DNA from: RZYP01 sp050256135
GTDB taxonomy: Bacteria; Bacillota; Negativicutes; Acidaminococcales; Acidaminococcaceae
Direction: 5' to 3'
DNA: 39,660 bases
NCBI GenBank assembly: GCA_050256135.1
Contig: JBFWIF010000009.1
Location: forward strand, 1 to 39,660
The notes beneath the pieces were generated by a model. That model saw only the letters and a list, made by a program, of their open reading frames with translations, did not search any database and had not been told where the DNA came from. Below are positions 32,831-39,660 of the stretch, piece after piece (the stretch's first letter is position 1; every line of letters begins with the position of its first letter). The position numbers and the translations under genes were made by a program.

Positions 32831-34294
32831 ATGGAAGAAGTTCGTGTCAGATTTGCCCCGAGCCCCACAGGCTATTTGCATATTGGTGGAGCCAGGACAG
32901 CTTTGTTTAATTGGTTATACGCTAAAAGTAACGGCGGTAAATTGATTCTGAGGATAGAGGATACTGATACCGAGAGGTTAAAAGAGGACTCAGTCAGCCA
33001 GATTCTTACCAGTTTAAAATGGTTGGGCATAAATTGGGACGAAGGCCCTGAAGTTGGCGGAAATTATGGCCCTTATTTTCAATCGGAACGTAAAGAACTG
33101 TACAAACGTGAAGCCGAAAGACTTTTGGCAGAGGGAAAAGCTTATTGCTGTTTTTGTACACCGGCAGATTTGGAAGCTGAAAGAGAGAAACAACGAAAAG
33201 CTAAGCAACCGTTCCGTTATACTCGTACCTGCCGTGAGTTATCACAGGAAGAAGTAAAAGAACGCATTTTAGCAGGCGAAAACTATTCTGTGCGAATTAA
33301 GATTCCTAAGGATGGGGAAGTCATCGTTCATGATATGATACATGGAGATGTCAATTTTGATCTTGCCCAGCTTGATGACTTTGTCATAATGAAAAGCAAC
33401 GGAATGCCTACATATAATTTTGCTGTTGTCATAGATGATCACTTGATGAAAATCAGTCACGTTTTACGTGCGGAGGAACATCTCTCTAATACACCAAAAC
33501 AAATTCTGCTTTATGAGGCGTGCGGCTTTGAAGTGCCAAATTTTGGCCATATGCCTATGATTCTTGCGCCTGATCGCAGCAAATTGAGCAAACGCCATGG
33601 GGCAACTTCTGTAGAAGAATTTAGAGAGCAGGGGTATTTACCACAGGCGATTATCAATTATTTAACTTTGTTAGGCTGGGCTCCAGGCAATGAGCAGGAG
33701 ATTTTCACACTGGAAGAAACCTGTAAGCTATTTAAGTTTGAAAAAATGTCTAAAAAAGCGGCAGTTTATGATACCAAAAAACTTACATGGCTTAATGGAC
33801 AATATTTGTCTACTCTGCCACTGCAGACCATTATGCCGGAAGTAAAGCCTTTCTTTATTAAGGCTGGTTTAGTTGATGATAATTGGCTTGAAACTAATAA
33901 AACATATTTTGAAAAGTTAATTGACGTTGTACGTGTTCGTGTGAAAACACTGCAAGAAGTAGTAGATGCCAGCACATATTTCTTTAAAGATTTGACTGCG
34001 TATGATGAGAAGGGCATTGCAAAACATTTTAAACCTGAGGCTTGTGATATACTGAATGAATGCTTAAAGGGTTTGGAAGCTTTGGAAGAGTTTACGCTGG
34101 AAAATACGGAAAAGGTTTATAATGATATCGCTGAAAGGAAGGGTCTGGCATTAGGCAAGGTTATTCATCCAACCCGACTTGCTCTGACGGGGCGTACTGT
34201 AAGCCCGGGACTTTTCGATGTTATGCTGCTTTTAGGTAAGGAAAAAACAATCAAACGCATAAAAGATGCTATCATTTTTATTAATTCATTATAA
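32831..34294 (+). CDS. gltX: Glutamyl-tRNA synthetase
   Basis: 487 residues, normal length for bacterial GluRS. Class I motifs: the HIGH element in FAPSPTGYLHIGGARTALFNW (His17) and the KMSKS-equivalent KLSKRHG (Lys251). A Cys-rich YCCFCT...TRTCREL (~residues 107-138) resembles the zinc-binding insert of some GluRS. The C-terminal helical anticodon-binding part has NDIAERKGLALGKVIHPTRLALTG. It attaches glutamate to tRNA-Glu. In most Bacillota it is non-discriminating and also charges tRNA-Gln, which GatCAB then amidates. I cannot tell which from this sequence. Directly downstream are tRNA-Gln and tRNA-Glu, its likely substrates, on their own promoter. Confidence 0.97.
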   Translation: MEEVRVRFAPSPTGYLHIGGARTALFNWLYAKSNGGKLILRIEDTDTERLKEDSVSQILTSLKWLGINWDEGPEVGGNYGPYFQSERKELYKREAERLLAEGKAYCCFCTPADLEAEREKQRKAKQPFRYTRTCRELSQEEVKERILAGENYSVRIKIPKDGEVIVHDMIHGDVNFDLAQLDDFVIMKSNGMPTYNFAVVIDDHLMKISHVLRAEEHLSNTPKQILLYEACGFEVPNFGHMPMILAPDRSKLSKRHGATSVEEFREQGYLPQAIINYLTLLGWAPGNEQEIFTLEETCKLFKFEKMSKKAAVYDTKKLTWLNGQYLSTLPLQTIMPEVKPFFIKAGLVDDNWLETNKTYFEKLIDVVRVRVKTLQEVVDASTYFFKDLTAYDEKGIAKHFKPEACDILNECLKGLEALEEFTLENTEKVYNDIAERKGLALGKVIHPTRLALTGRTVSPGLFDVMLLLGKEKTIKRIKDAIIFINSL

Positions 34295-34298
34295 GGGC

Positions 34299-34327
34299 TT
34301 GTTTTTCTCAATAGAATTAGGTATAAT
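34299..34327 (+). promoter_or_regulatory. Promoter of tRNA-Gln/tRNA-Glu
   Basis: -35 TTGTTT (34299-34304), 17-base spacer, -10 TATAAT (34322-34327), 13 bases before tRNA-Gln. No terminator separates it from gltX. Confidence 0.65.
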
Positions 34328-34340
34328 AAGTCCTGTACTT

Positions 34341-34414
34341 TCCGGGATGGTGTAATGGTAGCACAGGTGATTCTGGATCATCTTGTCTGGGTTCGAGCCC
34401 TAGTCCCGGAGCCA
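34341..34414 (+). tRNA. tRNA-Gln (CTG)
   Basis: 74 bases including CCA. The acceptor TCCGGGA pairs with TCCCGGA, the anticodon stem GGTGA with TCATC, the loop is TTCTGGA, and the discriminator is G. The anticodon CUG reads only CAG, so a UUG isoacceptor must be elsewhere. Confidence 0.96.
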
Positions 34415-34417
34415 AAC

Positions 34418-34492
34418 GGCCCCATGGTCAAGTGGTTAAGACGCTGCCCTCTCAAGGCGGAGTCAGGGGTTCAATTCCCCTTGGGGCTACCA
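34418..34492 (+). tRNA. tRNA-Glu (CTC)
   Basis: 75 bases including CCA. The anticodon loop is CTCTCAA and the T arm is AGGGG-TTCAATT-CCCCT. The acceptor GGCCCCA pairs with TGGGGCT with a terminal G1-U72; the discriminator is A. It reads GAG only, so a UUC isoacceptor must be elsewhere. Confidence 0.96.
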
Positions 34493-34499
34493 CTTAAAG

Positions 34500-34536
34500 T
34501 AAAACCGCATTCGAATTTATTCGAATGCGGTTTTTT
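34500..34536 (+). terminator. Terminator after tRNA-Glu
   Basis: AAAACCGCATTCGAAT pairs with ATTCGAATGCGGTTTT around a 2-base centre, followed by more T. Confidence 0.93.
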
Positions 34537-34888
34537 AGTTTATCTGTATGCATTCCGTAGACTGTGTTTTTTGAGAATAATTATAACTATCTGGACTGGA
34601 TGCTTTTTAGTTAACACGAAAATATTTTTAATTAGAAAAATTGTATTAGATACTGCCAGAGCTTTTTATAATTTTTACTTTTATTGATGAGTACAAAGCA
34701 CTATTAACACCAAAATAAATCATAATTTTCAGATAATAAGCTTGATTTTTATCTTTGTTATCCTTACAATTAAGTTACAGCAAGATTGATTTCGATTATA
34801 AAGATCAGGCGTATGCAAAATGGGTTTCGAATTGAAGCTAATACAGAAGCTGATTACGAATTTTTGAAAGATAGAAAGGATGATGAGG
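34537..34888. other. AT-rich intergenic stretch before the dodecin-like gene
   Basis: About 350 bases without a supported gene. A 29-codon frame (34813-34902, MQNGFRIEANTEADYEFLKD...) overlaps the start of the dodecin-like gene but has only a weak ribosome site. There is no clear promoter or RNA structure. Confidence 0.5.
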
Positions 34889-35092
34889 ATGGCTGTTGTT
34901 AAGGTAATAGAAATTCTTGCTGAATCTAAGGTAAGCTGGGAAGACGCTGCACAAAATGCTGTAAATGAAGCCGCGAAGACTGTTGATTGCATAAATCAAG
35001 TTAATATTGAAAACATGAAAGCTGTAGTCAAAGATAATAAAATTGTAATGTATCGTATTAATTCAAAGATATCATTTATAGTAAATGAGTGA
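34889..35092 (+). CDS. Dodecin-like small protein
   Basis: 67 residues from the ATG at 34889, with AAAGGA 8 bases upstream. In-frame ATGs at 34880 and 34883 are too close to that site. AVVKVIEILAESKVSWEDAAQNAVNEAAKTV is the dodecin signature, and the length equals the usual 67-71 residues. Dodecins form hollow dodecamers; the studied ones bind flavin pairs stacked on a conserved Trp and contacted by a Gln. By alignment to the typical N-I-D-W-F-E-V segment, this protein reads C-I-N-Q-V-N-I, so the Trp is replaced. The later Q of Y-Q-V is Arg (M-Y-R-I). Canonical flavin storage is therefore doubtful. Related Trp-less proteins exist in Bacillota, but their ligand is not established as far as I know. 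Confidence 0.88.
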   Translation: MAVVKVIEILAESKVSWEDAAQNAVNEAAKTVDCINQVNIENMKAVVKDNKIVMYRINSKISFIVNE

Positions 35093-35214
35093 CTATATTA
35101 GTTTAGGGTTATCTGTATTTTATATCAGAAAAAAGGGCGAAGTTTCTTTTTTCACCGGGTATGTTTATTTCTAACTTGCATAGGTGCCTGATATATGATT
35201 CTATGTAAAGAGGC

Positions 35215-35243
35215 TGGACAATTGTGTTATTTTCGTGTATAAT
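35215..35243 (+). promoter_or_regulatory. Promoter of the glutamine synthetase gene
   Basis: -35 TGGACA (35215-35220), 17-base spacer, -10 TATAAT (35238-35243) with a TGT preceding it. The predicted start near 35250 gives a ~105-base leader. Confidence 0.7.
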
Positions 35244-35254
35244 CATGCTAGGTC

Positions 35255-35313
35255 AAAGGGGACCTTTCTTTTGTTGTGCCTATGCATATGATAGAAAGGT
35301 TCCTTTCGTTTTT
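35255..35313 (+). promoter_or_regulatory. Leader hairpin of the glutamine synthetase gene (possible attenuator)
   Basis: AAAGG-GG-ACCTTTCT pairs with AGAAAGGT-T-CCTTT: 8 bp plus 5 bp around a small internal loop, with a ~21-base apical loop. CGTTTTTA follows. It begins a few bases after the predicted transcription start and resembles a terminator in the 5' leader. It is not preceded by a gene it could terminate except the small dodecin-like gene, for which it could also serve. Confidence 0.55.
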
Positions 35314-35354
35314 ATAGCCCCAAAATTATCATATTTGATTGAGGAGGAAGTTAA

Positions 35355-37259
35355 ATGAAAAAATCAGATTTGCTTTATGTAATTCCGCCTGCCCAACATA
35401 ATAAAGAAGACTTAGTTTCTTTATTAGAGCTTCACCCGGAGATAAAATTCGTATCATTTGTAGGTATTGATTTTGCCGGCAATGATACTGATGAGAAAAT
35501 ACCTATTTCGTTATTTATTGACGACATGGATGTTTTCTTAAATGAGCATGGTCCGCAAACCGATGGTTCTTCTGTTGTTATGCCTGGTATTGCTACTCTT
35601 AATAATGCTCGTGTAGACATGCTTACCGACAAAGATGTTAATTGGTTTGTCGATTATAATTGCGAACATTTTGATGCAGAAACTGGAAAGATGGTTGGTA
35701 CACTGCGTATTCCAAGTTTCTTGATTCATAATGATGTTTTTGTTGATTCCCGTTCTATCTTGAAGAACAGTTTAGAGCATGTGCGTGCTGAATTACTTGC
35801 TTTATGCAAAAAACATCCCAAAATTTATGGTTTGGAACATATTGATGCCAGTGAAATAAATGATATTATCTTTACTTGTGCTACAGAATTGGAATTCTGG
35901 GTCAAGTCTCCACGCGAAGATGCTCCAATTGAAGCTCTTTCCTCTTCGCAAATGATGCAAGAGCAATATTGGCAAAGAACCCGCGGCAACGTACGTACAG
36001 CTATGGAACAGGCTGTGGAAGCACTTGAACTATATGGCTTGGGACCAGAAATGGGACATAAAGAGGTCGGCGGCGTAAGAGGACAAATGGATGAAGCTGG
36101 TCATATGACTCATGTTATGGAGCAGCTCGAAATTGATTGGAAATACAGCATAGGCTTGCAAACAGCTGACAACGAGCTTTTAGCGCGTATAGTTGTAAAA
36201 GAAATTTTCCGTATGAATGGCTTGGAAGTTTCTTTCCAGGCTAAGCCTATACCTGGGGTTGCCGGTAGCGGTGAGCATACTCATATTGGCCTTGCAGCAA
36301 AATTAAATAATGGAAAAGTTGTCAATCTCATGTCACCAACTGACCTGAAGAAAGAATTCCTTTCTGCGATTGGCTATGGCGCAATCATGGGATTGTTGAA
36401 AAACTACGAAGTTATAAATCCTTTTGTTTCTTCAACAAATGACTCACTTAATCGTTTAAAACCAGGATTCGAAGCACCTGTTTGTATAGTCACTTCATTG
36501 GGCCATACTCCTGATGTGCCATCACGCAACAGAACGATTTTGGCTGGTTTGGTTCGTGACATTGATAATCCAATGGCAACTCGTTTCGAAATGCGTTCGC
36601 CAAATCCATATACCAATACTTACTTGGCTTTAGCTGTATTTTATCTATCTATGATTGATGGTATAAAAGCGGCTTTGGAATCTGGTAAAAATCTTGATGA
36701 GTTGTGTGCTGAGCTTTCCAAGAAACACGGTACTGAAGGTTTCTATCTTGAAAAAGATAGAGAATATCGTACAGAAGAAGATGTTTTTGAGGATTTCTCA
36801 GAAGAACAACGTAATAAACTGTTTGGTAAACCGCCTGCAACTGTATGGGAAAATATGTGTGCTTTTAAAGAACATCCGGAGAAGACGGCAGTTCTTACAC
36901 AGGACAATATCATCAAGCCGGTGTTTGTAGATTCGTTTGTACAAGGCGCATTAATTCGTTGGAAAACAGAACTTGTTAACCGTATTTTGCCTGATAATCT
37001 TGCTGAAATAGTGGAAATGTACTGTATGCATGAAGTTGGAGAATCAGCTTGGGATGATGAGCTTTGGAACAAAATTGCTGAACTTAGGAATTTCTTGTTT
37101 AAAGACAGTGCAGACGAACTTTGTCTTGCTACAAAAATTCGGAAAGCAGTCCGTGAAGAAGATTTCGCTAAAGCTTCTGATTTGCAGTTGGAAATGGCTG
37201 CTAAAATGGCCGAACTTAGAGCATTATATCATGACTATAAAGTTAATATTATCGATTAA
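35355..37259 (+). CDS. Glutamine synthetase family protein, long divergent form
   Basis: 634 residues, against ~440-470 for ordinary GSI and ~700 for GSIII. The catalytic core is recognisable: EIDWKYSIGLQTADNELLARIVVKEIFRMNGLEVSFQAKPIPGVAGSGEHTHIGL matches the GS block with the ATP/metal GSGxHTH motif. DVPSRNRTILAG and TRFEMRSPNPYTNTYLALAVFYLSMIDGIKAALE match the glutamate-binding and C-terminal R-x-E-x-R-x-P-D-x-x-x-N-P-Y region. The early DGSS-like segment is QTDGSSVVMPGIA. A C-terminal extension of ~180 residues (from ~455) is helical, ending AAKMAELRALYHDYKVNIID. It would make glutamine from glutamate, ammonia and ATP, the partner of the gltBD product. GAGGAGG precedes the ATG. A terminator follows. 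Other ATP-grasp or gamma-glutamyl ligase roles cannot be excluded. Confidence 0.9.
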   Translation: MKKSDLLYVIPPAQHNKEDLVSLLELHPEIKFVSFVGIDFAGNDTDEKIPISLFIDDMDVFLNEHGPQTDGSSVVMPGIATLNNARVDMLTDKDVNWFVDYNCEHFDAETGKMVGTLRIPSFLIHNDVFVDSRSILKNSLEHVRAELLALCKKHPKIYGLEHIDASEINDIIFTCATELEFWVKSPREDAPIEALSSSQMMQEQYWQRTRGNVRTAMEQAVEALELYGLGPEMGHKEVGGVRGQMDEAGHMTHVMEQLEIDWKYSIGLQTADNELLARIVVKEIFRMNGLEVSFQAKPIPGVAGSGEHTHIGLAAKLNNGKVVNLMSPTDLKKEFLSAIGYGAIMGLLKNYEVINPFVSSTNDSLNRLKPGFEAPVCIVTSLGHTPDVPSRNRTILAGLVRDIDNPMATRFEMRSPNPYTNTYLALAVFYLSMIDGIKAALESGKNLDELCAELSKKHGTEGFYLEKDREYRTEEDVFEDFSEEQRNKLFGKPPATVWENMCAFKEHPEKTAVLTQDNIIKPVFVDSFVQGALIRWKTELVNRILPDNLAEIVEMYCMHEVGESAWDDELWNKIAELRNFLFKDSADELCLATKIRKAVREEDFAKASDLQLEMAAKMAELRALYHDYKVNIID

Positions 37260-37271
37260 TGAAGGTAGTAT

Positions 37272-37302
37272 AAAACAGGCGGCTAAACCGCCTGTTTTTT
37301 TT
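37272..37302 (+). terminator. Terminator after the glutamine synthetase gene
   Basis: AACAGGCGG pairs with CCGCCTGTT around CTAAA, followed by T6 or more. Confidence 0.93.
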
Positions 37303-37338
37303 AAAAAATATTGAGGCCTAAACAGAAATATGCTAAAA

Positions 37339-37368
37339 TTGACAGTGTATTGGTAAAATTGGTAGAAT
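37339..37368 (+). promoter_or_regulatory. Promoter of the 3D-domain protein gene
   Basis: -35 TTGACA (37339-37344), 18-base spacer, -10 TAGAAT (37363-37368), 31 bases before the start codon. Confidence 0.65.
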
Positions 37369-37398
37369 GTCTTTAAAAACTTTGTATGGGAGGGTGAA

Positions 37399-37980
37399 AT
37401 GAAAAAACCTTTCAACATGTTTTTGGCTTGTTTTCTTATATTATTTCTTTGTCCTACTGTTACATTTTCTTCTGCAGAAATTATTGCTAAACGTGGCATG
37501 AATGACGAGATAGTTGGGCAGGTTCAAGCAATGCTATGGGAAATAAACCTTTATGATGGTACTATCGACCATGAATTTGGTCCAATGACTGAACAAGCGG
37601 TTAAGAATTTCCAAAAAAAACTCAATAAACCGCAGGATGGTATTGTTACCAAGGAATTAGAAGAAGTACTTTCAAAGGAAAGTAATCTTGATTTTACAAA
37701 ATTTAAACATCGTCTTTATGTTGATGCTACAGCATATTCTCCGCAGGATCCTGGTTGCGGAGGAACAACTGCTACTGGCGTCGCTGTGCGTAAAGGTATT
37801 ATTGCTGTTGATCCAAACATTATACCTCTTGGCACGGCTGTTTATATTCCTGGTTACGGAAAAGCCGTTGCCGCCGATATTGGTGGTTCCGTTAAGCACA
37901 ATGTTATTGATATAGCTTTTGATAACAGAAGTGAAGCTTTACAGTTTGGGCGTAAATCTTTGTTTATATATATTATGTAG
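37399..37980 (+). CDS. Secreted peptidoglycan-binding / 3D-domain cell-wall protein
   Basis: 193 residues. A signal peptide covers ~1-26 (KKPFNMFLACFLILFLCPTVTFSSA). A PG_binding_1 domain (~30-85) has MNDEIVGQVQAMLWEINLYDGTIDHEFGPMTEQAVKNFQKKLN. A 3D domain (~108-192) follows, starting YVDATAYSPQDPGCGGTTATG and carrying IAVDPNIIPLGTAVYIPGYG. The three Asp residues that name the domain are in VAADIGGSVKHNVIDIAFD and the preceding AVDP. 3D domains adopt the double-psi barrel of MltA/Rpf-like lytic transglycosylases, so wall turnover is the likely role (YocH/YuiC type). The gene is 16 bases upstream of the thioesterase gene, with which it is probably co-transcribed. Confidence 0.9.
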   Translation: MKKPFNMFLACFLILFLCPTVTFSSAEIIAKRGMNDEIVGQVQAMLWEINLYDGTIDHEFGPMTEQAVKNFQKKLNKPQDGIVTKELEEVLSKESNLDFTKFKHRLYVDATAYSPQDPGCGGTTATGVAVRKGIIAVDPNIIPLGTAVYIPGYGKAVAADIGGSVKHNVIDIAFDNRSEALQFGRKSLFIYIM

Positions 37981-37996
37981 GGAAGGTGTCAGCGGG

Positions 37997-38434
37997 TTGG
38001 ATTCACGTGATATTTCTGCCCTTGTTATGGATATTTATGACAGGGCAATTTTTGTGCCTGTTTTTTCTAATATAAAGATTGACGAAGTTCGCTGCGGCGG
38101 TGCAAAGGCCAGCTTAAAAATTGAAGCGTCAAGACATCTTAGCAAACAAGGGTTTGTTCAAAGCGGTGTTCTTACGGCACTTACTGACGTGGCATCAAAA
38201 GTTGCTGGTGCAAGCGTGGGTGTTATGGCGGATACATTAAGTTTCGGTATAAATTTGACAAAATGTATTTCTGCATGCAATGTGCTAGAAGCTAGCAGCG
38301 TAATTAAACATCACGGACGCAGGACGATGGTAATAGCCTCTGAAATTAGAGATGAAAATAATTTTCTGTTAGCTACAGCGTTGACTACTATGTCAGTTGA
38401 CGGTTTTTTTGACGAAATCCCTGGAAAATGGTAA
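37997..38434 (+). CDS. PaaI-type hotdog thioesterase family protein
   Basis: 145 residues when started at the TTG at 37997, which follows GGAAGG by 10 bases. The frame is open from 37919, but that part overlaps the 3D-domain gene. The N terminus is MDSRDISALVMDIYDRAIF. The hotdog core has SKQGFVQSGVLTALTDVASKVAGAS, corresponding to the N-x-x-G-x-x-H-G-G-v-l-a-x-L-a-D motif. The usual H-G is replaced by Q-S-G, while the catalytic-type Asp in LTDVA is kept. A TLSFGINLTKCISACN strand follows. It likely hydrolyses an acyl-CoA thioester. Its position before an acyl-CoA dehydrogenase gene supports acyl-CoA metabolism, although the pairing could be chance. Confidence 0.82.
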   Translation: MDSRDISALVMDIYDRAIFVPVFSNIKIDEVRCGGAKASLKIEASRHLSKQGFVQSGVLTALTDVASKVAGASVGVMADTLSFGINLTKCISACNVLEASSVIKHHGRRTMVIASEIRDENNFLLATALTTMSVDGFFDEIPGKW

Positions 38435-38506
38435 AATTAACCATTGTTATGTGAAAAATAAAAAAAGACATAATACACGGCTTCGGCCTGGAAGTAGGAG
38501 GATGAA

Positions 38507-39640
38507 ATGGATTTTGCTTTAAATGAAGACCAATTGGAATTACAGGAAATGGTACGCGAGTTCGTAAATAAGGAAATAACTCCATTTGCTGGCGAGATGG
38601 ACAAAAATAATGAGGCTATGCCTGGCCTGATGGAAAAAGCTGCCGACATGGGACTTTTGAACCTCATTGTTCCAGAAGAATATGGTGGACCTGGTTTGGA
38701 CAGCGTAACAGTTGCTATGATCTATGAAGAGTTGGGCAAAGGCTGTGCCGGTATTGCAACTTCTATGGCAGCAAATTCTTTGGCATCTTATCCTATTTTA
38801 TTAAGTGGTACTGAAGAACAAAAAGTTGAACACTGCAATCTTTTAAACGATGGTGGTTTAGCTGCCTTTGCTTTAACGGAACCGAATGCTGGTTCTGATG
38901 CTGGTGGTGTATCTACTACAGCTGTAAAGGATGGAGACAATTATATTCTTAATGGTTCTAAAGCTTTTATCACCAATGCAGGTATTGCCGATACTTTTCT
39001 AATTTTTGCTAACACCAGAAAGAGCGGTGGTATACGTGGTTTGACTGCTTTTATCGTACCTAAAGGAACTCCAGGTTTTAGGGTTGGCAAAAAAGAAGAT
39101 AAGATGGGAATTCGCCCTTCTAATACATGCGAATTGATTCTGCAGGATGTTGTTATTCCTGCCAAAAATCGTGTTGGCCGTGAAGGTGAAGGCTTTCGTA
39201 TCGCAATGACCACATTGGATTCGGCACGTCCATTTGTTGGTGCTGTCTCTGTAGGCCTTGCACAAGCAGCTCTTGATGTAGCAGTAAAATATGCAAAGGA
39301 AAGAAAGCAATTTGGACAGCCTATTGCATCATTCCAAATGATACAAGCAATGGTTGCAGATATGGCAATTAAAGTTGAGACTGCACGTTTGATGGTGCAA
39401 AAAGTATGCTGGATGCGTGATCAGAGCATGTCATTCACAAAAGAAGCCGCTATGGCAAAATGCTATGCCGCAGATGTTGCTATGCAGGTTACGACAGATG
39501 CTGTTCAAATTATGGGCGGTTATGGTTATTCTCGTGAATATCCTGTTGAAAAAATGATGCGTGACGCCAAAATTATGCAAATTTATGAATGTACCAACCA
39601 AATTCAAAGATTAGTTATTGCTAATAAAATTTTATATTAA
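38507..39640 (+). CDS. Acyl-CoA dehydrogenase (short-chain/butyryl type)
   Basis: 377 residues, normal length. FAD enzyme that oxidises acyl-CoA to 2-enoyl-CoA, or works in reverse with an electron-transfer flavoprotein in anaerobes. The N-terminal helical domain starts MDFALNEDQLELQEMVREFVNKEITPFA. FAD/substrate motifs are FALTEPNAGSDAGGV (~residue 125) and GSKAFITNAGIADTFL. The C-terminal domain has YAKERKQFGQPIASFQMIQ and AVQIMGGYGYSREYPVEKMMRDAKIMQIYECTNQIQR. The catalytic base is the Glu of IYEC, but the residue after it is Cys where the family nearly always has Gly (YEGT). AGGAGG precedes the ATG by 5-6 bases. It could be a butyryl-CoA or another short-chain dehydrogenase; etfAB may follow outside the window. 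Confidence 0.95.
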   Translation: MDFALNEDQLELQEMVREFVNKEITPFAGEMDKNNEAMPGLMEKAADMGLLNLIVPEEYGGPGLDSVTVAMIYEELGKGCAGIATSMAANSLASYPILLSGTEEQKVEHCNLLNDGGLAAFALTEPNAGSDAGGVSTTAVKDGDNYILNGSKAFITNAGIADTFLIFANTRKSGGIRGLTAFIVPKGTPGFRVGKKEDKMGIRPSNTCELILQDVVIPAKNRVGREGEGFRIAMTTLDSARPFVGAVSVGLAQAALDVAVKYAKERKQFGQPIASFQMIQAMVADMAIKVETARLMVQKVCWMRDQSMSFTKEAAMAKCYAADVAMQVTTDAVQIMGGYGYSREYPVEKMMRDAKIMQIYECTNQIQRLVIANKILY

Positions 39641-39660
39641 GGTATATTGTTTTGCAGATT

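Noticed and set aside
34355..34687. 110-residue frame after gltX
   Set aside because: It starts inside tRNA-Gln and runs through tRNA-Glu and the terminator.

Overview
This 39.7-kb window is a low-GC bacterial chromosome segment from an anaerobic Bacillota (Firmicutes) member. I infer a Negativicutes-like amino-acid or organic-acid fermenter. The reasons are a giant 2-hydroxyacyl-CoA dehydratase activase-type ATPase, a CaiB/BaiF CoA-transferase, a butyryl-type acyl-CoA dehydrogenase, a T-box leader and encoded tRNA CCA ends. No rRNA or other phylogenetic marker was available to test this. Most of the window is ordinary core chromosome. The accessory part is the first ~800 bases.

Left edge (1-2292): the 3' end of an IS256-type transposase lies almost against the leader side of an orphan CRISPR array. 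The array has 7 intact 30-bp repeats, a decayed eighth repeat and seven spacers of exactly 36 bp. No cas gene is visible. A DEDDh exonuclease and a hemolysin-III-like membrane protein follow.

2292-13700: a 1405-residue double-ATPase activase homologue is read from a consensus promoter through a leader with alternative RNA pairings. A small nitroreductase is divergent to it. Convergent to that is the glutamate synthase operon gltB-gltD, whose start and stop codons overlap. Its consensus promoter abuts a 12-bp perfect palindrome.

14246-23973 (all +): a Ca2+-type P-ATPase, a lone branched-chain amino-acid binding lipoprotein, a leucine-specifier T-box controlling a yeast/actinobacterial-type leuA, the translationally coupled pair DUF1015-serC, and an Asp/Glu racemase-family protein.

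24033-27590: a lemA-TPM operon (-), a CoA-transferase (+), tRNA-Arg (-) and a HhH-GPD DNA glycosylase (-).

27682-30222: two tRNA operons (Asp-Gly-Trp and Asp-Phe-Gly-Cys-Leu) flank a secreted MORN-repeat protein and an unrecognised 227-residue protein. The tRNA-Asp and tRNA-Gly genes are duplicated between the clusters, and the first tRNA-Asp copy carries A instead of the near-universal U8.

30259-39640 (all +): a DEAD-box-type helicase overlapping an M20 amidohydrolase, gltX followed by tRNA-Gln(CUG) and tRNA-Glu(CUC), a dodecin-like protein, a long divergent glutamine synthetase behind an attenuator-like hairpin, a 3D-domain cell-wall protein, a hotdog thioesterase and an acyl-CoA dehydrogenase.

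A functional thread is glutamate/glutamine metabolism: GOGAT, glutamine synthetase, GluRS with its tRNAs, and a glutamate-dependent transaminase (SerC). I did not find a convincing new multi-gene defence or metabolic system. The best leads are the IS-truncated CRISPR leader, the switch-like leader of the activase gene, the palindrome at the gltBD promoter, the glutamine synthetase leader hairpin and the variant tRNAs.
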